Of a stretch of DNA of 34,649 bases, positions 15,219 to 22,408 are shown piece by piece. Each line of letters opens with the position of its first letter. The first letter of the stretch is position 1. The stretch covers positions 1 through 34,649 of the forward strand of contig CAKTOH010000014.1 of assembly GCA_934589705.1 (NCBI GenBank). Direction: 5' to 3'. Both the position numbers and the translations under genes were made by a program. The stretch comes from an uncultured Oscillospiraceae bacterium. GTDB lineage: Bacteria; Bacillota; Clostridia; Oscillospirales; Oscillospiraceae. Below the pieces are notes generated by a model. It did no database searches. It saw only the letters and a list, made by a program, of their open reading frames with translations, and was not told where the DNA came from.

Positions 15219-15400
15219 AAAAACAAAAGTCCGGAATTGGTTTCGTGAATCTCACGCTTCCAATTCCGGGCTTTGCTTCGGTTGTAGGCCTTGCTGCTGG
15301 CGGGCTTCCGGGTCACCGGGTTCAGGCTGCCCCAGGTATTCCGTTTCGCGGCATCCAGCTTCCGTTTCTCCTTTTTAGAGAGCTTTTCGTAGGGAATCAT
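15203..15400 (-). CDS. small basic protein with transcription terminator inside its coding region
   Basis: A 65-residue, strongly basic protein (start MIPYEKLSKKEKRKLD; core 'NPVTRKPASSKAYNRSKARN'). AAGGAGG lies 8 bases upstream of the ATG and a TTGACA-N17-TGCAAT promoter about 30 bases further. The striking feature is at the 3' end: a hairpin (15231-15269) followed on the minus strand by CTTTTGTTTTTT lies within codons for the last 20 residues, while the stop codon is at 15205-15203, some 13 bases past the T-run. Terminated transcripts would thus lack a stop codon. This arrangement is known for the ribosome-rescue factor genes arfA (E. coli) and brfA (Bacillus). The sequence is not one I can match to either. 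Function is inferred only. Confidence 0.75.
   Translation of the reverse strand: MIPYEKLSKKEKRKLDAAKRNTWGSLNPVTRKPASSKAYNRSKARNWKREIHETNSGLLFFQQAR
15218..15269 (-). terminator. terminator located before the stop codon of its own gene
   Basis: A 10-bp stem (15231-15240 with 15260-15269), a 3x3 internal loop, a further 5-bp stem (15244-15248 with 15252-15256) and a 3-nt loop. The minus strand continues ACTTTTGTTTTTTC. It may also slow transcription of the converging plus-strand gene, but on that side only GGGCTTTGCTT follows. Confidence 0.82.
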
Positions 15401-15427
15401 GGTATTATCCTCCTTAATTTTTCGGGT

Positions 15428-15456
15428 ATTGCAGCAAACCCCACCGGGTCTGTCAA
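15428..15456 (-). promoter_or_regulatory. promoter of the small nonstop-type gene
   Basis: On the minus strand TTGACA (15456-15451), a 17-nt spacer and TGCAAT (15433-15428). It predicts a short leader of about 20 bases before ATG 15400. Confidence 0.65.
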
Positions 15457-15460
15457 GACA

Positions 15461-15514
15461 AGAAATAACCCTCGATGAATTGCCTAACCACTGCGTTCAT
15501 CGAGGGCTATTTCT
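15461..15514. terminator. long hairpin in the gap 15401-15752
   Basis: AGAAATA and CCCTCGATGAA pair with TTCATCGAGGG and TATTTCT (18 pairs, one mismatch) around a 16-nt loop. It insulates the small minus-strand gene from the downstream region. The remainder of the 352-bp gap holds no gene that I can support. Confidence 0.55.
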
Positions 15515-15752
15515 CTTCGTAGGTGGGTTCCATCGGTGGTTAACCTCGCTTTCTATGGTTTGGGAGATTTCTTAGTACATGGGACTCACTCCTTTTGTGC
15601 CTTTATCATAGCCGAAGATCCGGGAAAATGCAAGATGGGATGGTGCATAAGAATGAGCCCCAAACCTTGGCGGAAATGAGAATGGACGAAAGGCGAGAGT
15701 CGTGGTAAAATAAAAATATTGGGGCGCATTCAGCCCTTCGGGAGAAGCGGAT

Positions 15753-16121
15753 ATGGGAAAGAAAAAGAAGTCCAAAAAGAAGAATCTCTGGCTGCCGCCG
15801 AAGGGAGCTTCCGCCTATTTTAACATGGCCTCCGACGCTCGGTTTAAGGAAAAGCACCCGGTGGGCTATGTTTTTCTGGTGATTTTCGGAATTGCGGTCT
15901 TTATGACACCCATGTTGCTCTTCGGCTGGGTCACCTGGGAGGAAGAGGAAAACGGCTGGCTCCTTCTGGGGCTGGTAGGTTCCATGATTTTCGGCGTGGG
16001 GCTGTTCAACTTCGTGGCCATCCTTATCAAACAGTACCTGGGCCATCTAGTGTCCATTTTGTCCTTCCTGATTGGCGGGGTGCTCATCTGGGTGAGCCTT
16101 GCCCAGGTCGGGATTTTGTAA
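15753..16121 (+). CDS. small membrane protein of unknown function
   Basis: A 122-residue protein. It begins with a lysine-rich stretch (GKKKKSKKKN), then 'GASAYFNMASDARFKEKHP', and has three hydrophobic segments near residues 38-58, 67-87 and 96-118. GGGAG lies 9 bases before ATG 15753. I do not recognise a named family. It is monocistronic, with a terminator immediately after it. Confidence 0.75.
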   Translation: MGKKKKSKKKNLWLPPKGASAYFNMASDARFKEKHPVGYVFLVIFGIAVFMTPMLLFGWVTWEEEENGWLLLGLVGSMIFGVGLFNFVAILIKQYLGHLVSILSFLIGGVLIWVSLAQVGIL

Positions 16122-16142
16122 TAAAGGTATATTGTGCGGAAA

Positions 16143-16174
16143 AGCCGGGTCATACGACCCGGCTTCGCTTTTTA
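16143..16174. terminator. terminator shared by membrane protein and butyrate kinase genes
   Basis: AAGCCGGGTC pairs with GACCCGGCTT around ATAC. CGCTTTTT follows on the plus strand and TTCC on the minus strand. It lies between the two convergent stop codons. Confidence 0.85.
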
Positions 16175-17272
16175 CTTATCCCAGGGGAACCCCTGAAACA
16201 CCGGAGTGCCGGTGTAATGATTTGCCTGCCGGATTCCATGGAGCACTTCCAGCACCGCGTCGGCCATGGCCTCCTGCTCGCACTCGCCGGGATAGACGGT
16301 GATGGGGGCAATCCAGCCGCACCGCTGCTGAACGCCTTCCAGAATGTCGTCGAAGCGCATAAGTCCGCCGGTGAGGAGAATCCCGTCCACCTTGCCCTCC
16401 AGCACCGCGGCGGCGGCACCGATGGACTTGCAAAGCTGATAGGTCATGGCGCCCCAGACGGTGCAGGCCTTGGGATCGCCGGATTCCACCAGGGCATGAA
16501 CCTTATCCGCGTCGGAAGTGCCGAAGTGGCTGACAAAGCCGCCGGAGCGGGAGAGCATAGCCCGCATTTCGGAGGTGGAATGGCCTGCGTCCAGATATTG
16601 GAGCACCTCCATGACGGGAATGGAACCCAGGCGGGTGGGGGTGAAGGGGCCGTCGCCGCCGGCACCTTCCGTGCTGTCGATCATTTTGCCGAGCTTATGG
16701 GCGGTGACGGTAATGCCGCCGTCCACATGGCAGACGATGAGATTCATATCCTCATACCGCCGTCCCAGCTTCCTGGCGTGGATGGCGGCAATGCCCTTCT
16801 GGTTCAGCACATGGGTCTGCGCCCGGCGGTAAAGCCCGGCAATGCCCGTCAGCCGGGCGTAGTCGCAAAGCTCGTCCACATTGGTGGGGTTCACGGTGTA
16901 CATGGGCTTGCCGTACCGCTTGCCCAATTCATAGGCCAGCATAACGCCCAGCTTCGCCGGGTGGTCAGAGCCGCCCTTGTCCGCGGCGGTGTCTTCTACC
17001 AGTTTCCTGTCGATTTCCATGACCCCGGAAGCCTGGGAATAGGCGCAGCCGCCCCGGCCCACGAATACGTCCATGTCCGCCGGGGTCATGCCGTGATGCG
17101 CCAGAAAATCCACGATCACCTGCATCCGCATGGGCAGCTGATCGTTGGTGGTGGGGTATTTCAGCAGCTCCGGGGCATCGTGGAAGATAGACTCGGTGTA
17201 AACGTTTTTTTCGTCCTCAAAATAGCTCACCTTGGTGGAGGTGGAGCCGGGGTTGATTACCAGCAGTTTCAT
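16172..17272 (-). CDS. buk: butyrate kinase
   Basis: A 366-residue acetokinase-family enzyme that converts butyryl phosphate and ADP to butyrate and ATP, or the reverse. Signature 1 'LLVINPGSTSTKVSYFED' is at residues 3-20; 'VGRGG' follows near 76; the second signature is 'NLIVCHVDGGITVTAHKLGK', then 'DGPFTPTRLGSIP' and 'GILLTGGLMRF'. Length and motifs fit Buk rather than acetate kinase. ATG 17272 is preferred over 17290 because AGAAAGGG lies 8 bases before it. No phosphotransbutyrylase gene is adjacent. The upstream uup stop is 14 bases away, so translation is probably coupled. Relatives may prefer branched-chain acids. Confidence 0.93.
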   Translation of the reverse strand: MKLLVINPGSTSTKVSYFEDEKNVYTESIFHDAPELLKYPTTNDQLPMRMQVIVDFLAHHGMTPADMDVFVGRGGCAYSQASGVMEIDRKLVEDTAADKGGSDHPAKLGVMLAYELGKRYGKPMYTVNPTNVDELCDYARLTGIAGLYRRAQTHVLNQKGIAAIHARKLGRRYEDMNLIVCHVDGGITVTAHKLGKMIDSTEGAGGDGPFTPTRLGSIPVMEVLQYLDAGHSTSEMRAMLSRSGGFVSHFGTSDADKVHALVESGDPKACTVWGAMTYQLCKSIGAAAAVLEGKVDGILLTGGLMRFDDILEGVQQRCGWIAPITVYPGECEQEAMADAVLEVLHGIRQANHYTGTPVFQGFPWDK

Positions 17273-17286
17273 AGTATTACCCTTTC

Positions 17287-19071
17287 TCATATTTCACTGT
17301 ATTCGCCCTTTGCGATCCGTTCCGCCAGATCGGTCAGGTACATCCAGCGTTCTTCTTTTGCTTCCAGCTGGGATTCCAGCTGAGATTGCTCGGCCATGAG
17401 CGCCTGGAGCTTTTCATAATCCGCGCCGTTCAAGTCCTGCTGCCGCCTGTTTTCCGCAATTTTTGCCTCCAAAGCGGCAATGTCAGCGTCAATGGTTTCA
17501 AATTCCCGCTGCTCCTTGTAGGAGAATTTGAGCTTTTTGGGCTTGGGACGGGGAGCCTCCTGGGCGGCTTTGACCTTTTTCTCCCGGGGGATGTCCAGAC
17601 TTTGGAGATAGTCGGTGTAGCCTCCGGGGTACTGGCGCACCAGCCCGTCCTTTTTCACGGCAAAAATCCGATTGCACAGCTTGTCCAGGAAATACCGGTC
17701 GTGGGACACGGCGATGATGGCTCCGGGGAAGCTTTGCAGATAATTTTCCAGCACCGTCATGGTGGGAATGTCCAGGTCATTGGTAGGCTCGTCCAGCAGA
17801 AGCACGTTGGGGGCTGAGGCCAGAATCCCCAGCAGGAACAGCCGCCGCTTTTCGCCGCCGGAAAGCCGACTGATGAGCCGGTGCTGCATGGGGCCGGAGA
17901 AGAGAAAATTTTCCATGAGCTTGGAGGCGGTGAGCACGCCCTCCGGAGTCTCGATCCGGTCGCCGAATTCCTTGACGTACTGAAGAGCCGTGAGATTCGG
18001 GTTCATCTCCTGGGCGTGCTGGGAGAAGTAGCCCAGCTTTACCGTCTCGCCCAGGGTCACCGTGCCGGAATCCGGGGTAATATATCCCGCGATCAGGTTC
18101 AGCAGGGTGGATTTTCCCGCGCCGTTGCCGCCGACGATGCCCACCCGGTCTGTGCGCTGAAGCAGGAAATCGAAGCTTTTCAGCACGCATTTTCCGTCAA
18201 AGGCCTTGGTGACCCCTTGCAGCTCCACGGTTTTCTTTCCCAGCCGGGAGGACAGAGCCTGGATGGGCGCCAGGGAGCCTTCCGTCTGAGGGGGCTGGGC
18301 GGCCTTCAGCTTTTCGTACCGTTCCAGACGCTCCCGGCTTTTGGTGCCTCGGGCGCAGGGGCCTTGCAGCACCCATTGGAGCTCCCGGCGCAGGGTGGTC
18401 TGCCGCTTGCGCTCGCCGGCGGCATCCATTTCCTCCCGCCGGGCCTTGCCGTCCAGGTAGGCCGAGTAGCCGCCGTCATAGAGGTAACACTTTCCGAAGC
18501 TGACCTCCATGGTTTTCTGAGCTACCCGCTCCAGAAAATACCGGTCGTGGGTGACGAGAAGAATGCCGCCGGAGAAGCCTTGCAGGTAATTTTCCAGCCA
18601 GCCGATCATTTCCGCGTCCAGATGGTTGGTGGGCTCGTCCAGCAGAAGCAGATCCGCCGGATGCACCAGGGCAGAGGCCAGTGCCACCCGCTTGCGCTGA
18701 CCACCGGACAGAGTGCCCATTTTCTGATTCACATCTCCGATGCCCAGCTGGGTGAGAATTTCCACCGCCTCGTACCGGGCGATTTCCCGGGCGGTGGGGT
18801 CAAGACCCGCCTCCACCTGCTCCATGACCGTGTTCTCCGGGTCGAAGGCCGGGTTCTGGGGCAGATACCCCAGCCTCACGTTGGGGTCGTAGCTGACGGT
18901 GCCCGCATCCGGCGCTTCCACTCCGGCGGCCAGCCGGAGGAAGGTGGATTTGCCGCAGCCGTTGACACCCACGATACCCACCCGGTCTCCTGCCTTCATA
19001 TAAAAGCTCACATTATCCAGAAGCGCCCGATCCCCGTAGGTTTTGCGGACGTTTTCCATATTCAGAAGCAT
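17287..19071 (-). CDS. uup: ABC-F family ATPase (Uup type)
   Basis: A 594-residue soluble protein with two ABC domains and no membrane segments. Domain 1: Walker A GVNGCGKST (35-43), LSGGQRKR (121-128), LLLLDEPTNHLD (141-152). Domain 2: Walker A GGNGAGKST (314-322), LSGGEKRR (403-410), LLLDEPTNDLD. The linker 'WVLQGPCARGTKSRERLERY' (233-252) and the C-terminal coiled coil (about 525-590) are typical of Uup. ABC-F proteins act on the ribosome or on DNA/RNA intermediates; Uup affects ribosome-linked processes and transposon excision in E. coli. ATG 19071 follows GGAGAGGCTGCG; the longer frame upstream has no RBS. It forms an operon with buk. Confidence 0.9.
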   Translation of the reverse strand: MLLNMENVRKTYGDRALLDNVSFYMKAGDRVGIVGVNGCGKSTFLRLAAGVEAPDAGTVSYDPNVRLGYLPQNPAFDPENTVMEQVEAGLDPTAREIARYEAVEILTQLGIGDVNQKMGTLSGGQRKRVALASALVHPADLLLLDEPTNHLDAEMIGWLENYLQGFSGGILLVTHDRYFLERVAQKTMEVSFGKCYLYDGGYSAYLDGKARREEMDAAGERKRQTTLRRELQWVLQGPCARGTKSRERLERYEKLKAAQPPQTEGSLAPIQALSSRLGKKTVELQGVTKAFDGKCVLKSFDFLLQRTDRVGIVGGNGAGKSTLLNLIAGYITPDSGTVTLGETVKLGYFSQHAQEMNPNLTALQYVKEFGDRIETPEGVLTASKLMENFLFSGPMQHRLISRLSGGEKRRLFLLGILASAPNVLLLDEPTNDLDIPTMTVLENYLQSFPGAIIAVSHDRYFLDKLCNRIFAVKKDGLVRQYPGGYTDYLQSLDIPREKKVKAAQEAPRPKPKKLKFSYKEQREFETIDADIAALEAKIAENRRQQDLNGADYEKLQALMAEQSQLESQLEAKEERWMYLTDLAERIAKGEYSEI

Positions 19072-19156
19072 CGCAGCCTCTCCTTCAAAATCATTTCTGC
19101 CTTCTATCATACCACTTTCTGCCGCAAAATGGAAGGAGAAAAACCGCATTTCGGGA

Positions 19157-19185
19157 TTTACCCCTGGGAGGAATTGACGTATAAT
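19157..19185 (+). promoter_or_regulatory. promoter of the U32-like gene
   Basis: TTTACC, a 17-nt spacer and TATAAT (19180-19185). AAAAAGGAGGG and ATG 19208 follow 23 bases later. Confidence 0.7.
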
Positions 19186-19207
19186 AGGAAAAAAGGAGGG
19201 ATTTGCC

Positions 19208-20092
19208 ATGGAGAAGGCAGTGTATCATTTGCCGGGACTGTTTGAATTTTACGATTTTTATCGGAAGTTTCTGCCCCTTTACCGGATACATCCGGAATAT
19301 TTCTACGATTGGTGCCGAATTGGCTCTCTGTACGGCGCACCGGCGGATTGCCTCTGGGCAGGAGGCCGGGTGAGCACCGGCAATGCCGACCCCCGGCAGG
19401 TGCTGGCACTGACGGAGGAATACGGCCTTTCCGCCCGACTGACCTTCAGCAACAGCTTGCTTTGCCCGGAGCACCTGAAAGACCCGAAATGCAATCGGCT
19501 GTGTGCGCTTTTCGGTGCGGAACCGGGAAATGGGGTCATTGTCCACTCGGAGCTGCTGCTGGCCTATCTGAAGGAGAGGTATCCGAATTTCTATTTTGTG
19601 TCCTCCACCACCAAGGTGCTGACGGATTTTGAAGACCTGGCGGCGGAAACGGAACGCCCGGACTTCCGGTATGTGGTGCCGGATTTCCGGCTGAATAAGG
19701 CCTTTGACCGGCTGGCCGGACTGAAAGAAAAGCGGAAGGTGGAATTCCTGTGCAACGAGTGCTGCTGGCCCGGCTGCCGGGAGCGGAAGGCGTGCTATGA
19801 GAATGTGAGCCGGAAAAATCTGGGAGAACGCTGTCCCGACCACATCTGCGCCGCGCCGGAGGGGGAGAAGGGCTACCGGTTTTCCGCCGCCATGAAAAAT
19901 CCGGCCTTTATCGGCATCCGGGATATCCGGGAAACCTATCTTCCCATGGGCTTTTCTCAGTTCAAAATCGAGGGCCGGGGTCTGGGCAATGCCATGCTGC
20001 TGGAATTTATTCTCTATTATCTGACAAAGCCGGAGTACCGGCTTCCCCTCCGGGAGGAAATCTACCTGGACAGTATGCTGGATTTGTTCTGA
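19208..20092 (+). CDS. peptidase U32-like protein
   Basis: A 294-residue protein that resembles the U32 family by 'GFSQFKIEGRGLGNA' and an early barrel-like layout ('GLSARLTFSNSLL', 'NGVIVHSELLLAYLKERYP'). The cluster 'CNECCWPGCRERKACYE' (about 181-197) carries five cysteines that could hold a metal or iron-sulfur centre, as in several U32-type RNA/cofactor hydroxylases and isomerases. The product or substrate cannot be told. Strong RBS (AAGGAGG), own promoter. It is followed by a large inverted repeat pair (20103-20316). Confidence 0.55.
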   Translation: MEKAVYHLPGLFEFYDFYRKFLPLYRIHPEYFYDWCRIGSLYGAPADCLWAGGRVSTGNADPRQVLALTEEYGLSARLTFSNSLLCPEHLKDPKCNRLCALFGAEPGNGVIVHSELLLAYLKERYPNFYFVSSTTKVLTDFEDLAAETERPDFRYVVPDFRLNKAFDRLAGLKEKRKVEFLCNECCWPGCRERKACYENVSRKNLGERCPDHICAAPEGEKGYRFSAAMKNPAFIGIRDIRETYLPMGFSQFKIEGRGLGNAMLLEFILYYLTKPEYRLPLREEIYLDSMLDLF

Positions 20093-20102
20093 AAACGGAG
20101 CT

Positions 20103-20316
20103 GTCTCAAAATAGCAAAGTGCCCAAATAGAACAATGTCATTGCGAGCCAGTGCTCACACTGGCGTGGCAATCCCCCCGATTTTCAAACATCTACGTTAG
20201 GAAATCTTGGATTTTACGCCTATCCGGGGGATTGCCACACCAGTGACATCGGTCACTGGTTCGCAATGACATTGTATATTTTGGCTATTTTGACCCATAG
20301 GGGCACTTAACGAGAC
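20103..20316. repeat. inverted pair of family B repeats
   Basis: Left arm 20103-20183 and right arm 20222-20316 are inverted copies. Both contain CAATGTCATTGCGA(A/G)CCAGTG and CACTGG(T/C)GTGGCAATCCCCC, and outside them AGTGCCC and GTCTC. About 40 bases lie between. As RNA either strand could fold into a very long hairpin between the two convergent genes. Confidence 0.75.
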
Positions 20317-20321
20317 AACCC

Positions 20322-21284
20322 CTATTTCCGAGACGCTTCCCAGGTGCGCTCGCTGATGATATAGCGGGGGCGGGCCTTGGTTTCCAAGTAAATTTTTCCG
20401 ATGTACTCGCCGATGACGCCCAGGCACAGCAGCTGCACGCCGCCCATGAAGCAGACGATGCAGATGGTGGAGGCCCAGCCGCCTACGGTGCTGCCAAGCA
20501 GAGCCATGACGATGGCCCAGATGACCCCAGCGAAGCTGACGATGGCAAAGAAGGCTCCCAGCCCTGTGACCATCCGGATGGGCTTGACGGACAGGCTGGT
20601 GATGCCGTCAAAGGCCAGAGCCAGCATTTTCTTTAGCGGGTAGTGGCTTTCTCCCGCCAGACGCTCGTGGCGCTCGTAGTAGACGCTGGTGCTCTTGAAG
20701 CCCACCAGGGGGATCATGCCCCGCAGGAAGATGTTGACCTCCTTGAAGTTGGCAAATTCCCGCAAAACCCGGCTGCTGATCAGCCGGTAATCCGCATGGT
20801 TGAACACCACCTCAGCCCCCATCCAGTTCATCAGACGGTAGAAGCTTTCCGCGGTGAACCGCTTGAAGAAGGTGTCCGTGTCCCGCTTGCTGCGCACGCC
20901 GTAGACCACCTCGCAGCCGTCTGAGTAGGCATCCACCATGGCGTCCATGGCGTTAATGTCATCCTGACCGTCGCAGTCGATGGAAATGGTGATGTCGCAC
21001 CGGTCTTTGGCCTCCATAAGGCCTGCCAGCACCGCGTTCTGATGTCCCCGGTTCCGGCTCTGGGAGATGCCCAGGAAGTGCCTGTCCCGGTCGGCCAAGT
21101 CTGTGATGATCTGCCAGGTTTTGTCCCGGGAGCCGTCGTTGACGAAAAGCACCCGGCTGTCGTCACTGATTTTTCCCTTGCCAGCCAGCTCCGTGATTTT
21201 CTTCAGAAACAAAGAGCAGGTGATGGGCAGCACCGCTTCCTCGTTGTAGCAGGGAACGATAATATACAATACAGGCGTTTTCAT
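20322..21284 (-). CDS. family 2 glycosyltransferase, GtrB/DPM1-like with two C-terminal membrane segments
   Basis: A 320-residue membrane glycosyltransferase. The N-terminal GT-A domain has VPCYNEE (10-16), FVNDGSRDKTW (47-57), 'SRNRGHQNAVLAGL' (76-89) and the metal-binding DCD (103-105, 'SIDCDGQDD'). Two hydrophobic segments near 235-260 and 265-292 follow. Such enzymes move a sugar from a nucleotide donor to undecaprenyl phosphate. The start codon overlaps the stop of the HxlR gene (ATGA), so the two are translated together. It probably serves cell-surface glycosylation. Confidence 0.88.
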   Translation of the reverse strand: MKTPVLYIIVPCYNEEAVLPITCSLFLKKITELAGKGKISDDSRVLFVNDGSRDKTWQIITDLADRDRHFLGISQSRNRGHQNAVLAGLMEAKDRCDITISIDCDGQDDINAMDAMVDAYSDGCEVVYGVRSKRDTDTFFKRFTAESFYRLMNWMGAEVVFNHADYRLISSRVLREFANFKEVNIFLRGMIPLVGFKSTSVYYERHERLAGESHYPLKKMLALAFDGITSLSVKPIRMVTGLGAFFAIVSFAGVIWAIVMALLGSTVGGWASTICIVCFMGGVQLLCLGVIGEYIGKIYLETKARPRYIISERTWEASRK

Positions 21285-21625
21285 AATTCGTTCTTCCTTT
21301 CCGCAACTACTGATTTATAATAGTTTCCGAAATTGGCCAGGGCATCGAGGATGGGCAGCATTTCCCTGCCCAGGTCAGTCAGGCCGTACTCCACCCGAGG
21401 CGGAAGCTCCCGGTAGTCCTGCCGGTAGACAAGACCGTCGTCCATCATCTGCCGCAGGCTGTCGGTGAGCACCTTCTGGGAAATGCCCTCCAGATCCCGC
21501 TGAAGCTCATTGAACCGCCAGGGGCGGCTGCGGAGATTGCGCAGAATGAGCAGCTTCCATTTTCCGCCCACCAGTGCCACGGCGGTGGCCACGGGACAGG
21601 CGGGCAGCTCGTCTTTGGTTTTCAC
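21281..21625 (-). CDS. HxlR-family transcription regulator
   Basis: A 114-residue winged-helix protein: 'CPVATAVALVGGKWKLLILRNL' start pattern (written shorter: VGGKWKLLILRNL), 'RPWRFNELQRDLEGISQKVL', 'DDGLVYRQDYRELPPRVEY' and 'LTDLGREM', all typical of HxlR/MarR-like regulators with one N-terminal Cys that often senses reactive species. Start GTG 21625 with AGAGGTGAT upstream. It is divergent from a cupin gene and overlaps the downstream glycosyltransferase by 4 bases. It likely controls itself and the cupin gene. Confidence 0.88.
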   Translation of the reverse strand: MKTKDELPACPVATAVALVGGKWKLLILRNLRSRPWRFNELQRDLEGISQKVLTDSLRQMMDDGLVYRQDYRELPPRVEYGLTDLGREMLPILDALANFGNYYKSVVAERKNEL

Positions 21626-21644
21626 GGCGATCACCTCTATCCTT

Positions 21645-21720
21645 ACTATAACACACGCAAATCCGGATGTACAGTTATAAAAAGGTGCGTACTTGTATTT
21701 TCTCGGCCTTCCGGTAGAAT
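21645..21720. promoter_or_regulatory. divergent promoters and probable HxlR operator
   Basis: Minus strand: TGTACA (21673-21668), a 17-nt spacer and TATAGT (21650-21645) for hxlR. Plus strand: TTGTAT (21693-21698), a 16-nt spacer and TAGAAT (21715-21720) for the cupin. GTAC recurs at 21669-21672 and 21689-21692, touching both -35 boxes, so one dimeric regulator could cover both promoters. Confidence 0.6.
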
Positions 21721-21765
21721 AAAGACAAGCAATCACTGCTGGAAACACTTTAGGAGGCCATTATT

Positions 21766-22119
21766 ATGAAAAACTACGCAAAGACCAATGTGGGAACCGA
21801 AGGAAGAGTGGAGCTGCATGAGGCGCTTTCTCTCACCGGCGCGGAAATCAGTCTGAATCGGCTGCCCGCCGGAGCCGGTGTGCCCTTTGTCCACGCCCAC
21901 AAGAGCAATGAGGAAATCTACGGCGTTCTGGAGGGTCGGGGTACTGCCGTCATTGACGGGGAGACCGTGACTCTGACCGCCGGAGACTGGCTGCGGATTT
22001 CGCCGGAAGCCAAGCGGCAGTTCTCCGCGGCGGCGGACTGCGGGATCACCTTCGTGTGCATCCAGGTGAAGGAGAACTCTCTGGGCGGCTTCACCGCCGA
22101 CGATGCTATTGTGTACTGA
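21766..22119 (+). CDS. cupin-domain protein
   Basis: A 117-residue single-domain cupin. Motif 1 is clear: 'GAGVPFVHAHKSNEEIYGVLEGRG', shortened to VPFVHAHKSNEEIYG, giving the metal ligands H-x-H-x4-E. Motif 2 ('TAGDWLRISPEAKRQFSA') has Arg/Gln where the usual fourth ligand His would sit. Function may be small-molecule binding or an enzyme of unknown substrate. Strong RBS TTAGGAGGCC. Divergent from the HxlR gene, so probably induced with whatever that regulator senses. Confidence 0.85.
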   Translation: MKNYAKTNVGTEGRVELHEALSLTGAEISLNRLPAGAGVPFVHAHKSNEEIYGVLEGRGTAVIDGETVTLTAGDWLRISPEAKRQFSAAADCGITFVCIQVKENSLGGFTADDAIVY

Positions 22120-22144
22120 TTTTTGCATCTGGTTCAGTTTTCCG

Positions 22145-22346
22145 GAAACTTTCGGCGCTGGTTCCTCCGGAGGCAATGTTCTTGTCTCGGCAAGAACATT
22201 GATAAGAAGCCGACTTAAGGGGCGCTGCCGAAAAGCCGCCCCCTTAAGAATCCCCCGGCCGCATCGCCGGAACAGCCACAAAATGTTTCGGGTTGCTATT
22301 GGTGGTTTTATCGGAAGTATTTGGATGGAATAAGTGCCCTTTGAAA
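22145..22346 (+). repeat. family A structured repeat, copy 3
   Basis: Core 22161-22267 with CCTCC/GGAGG, the 11-bp hairpin 22174-22184/22191-22201 (loop TCTCGG) and CTTAAGGGG/CCCCTTAAG. The following 80 bases are diverged but alignable with copies 1 and 2, and an inverted repeat begins at 22350. Confidence 0.8.
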
Positions 22347-22349
22347 CCC

Positions 22350-22385
22350 AAAACTCCCCTGCTTTTTTGTGAAAGCAGGGGAGTT
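22350..22385 (-). terminator. terminator of the sugar transferase gene
   Basis: A 14-bp stem AACTCCCCTGCTTT/AAAGCAGGGGAGTT with a 6-nt loop and TTTTGGGTTTC after it on the minus strand, about 24 bases beyond the stop codon. Confidence 0.8.
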
Positions 22386-22408
22386 CTCATAGGCAGGGAT
22401 TCAAAAAA

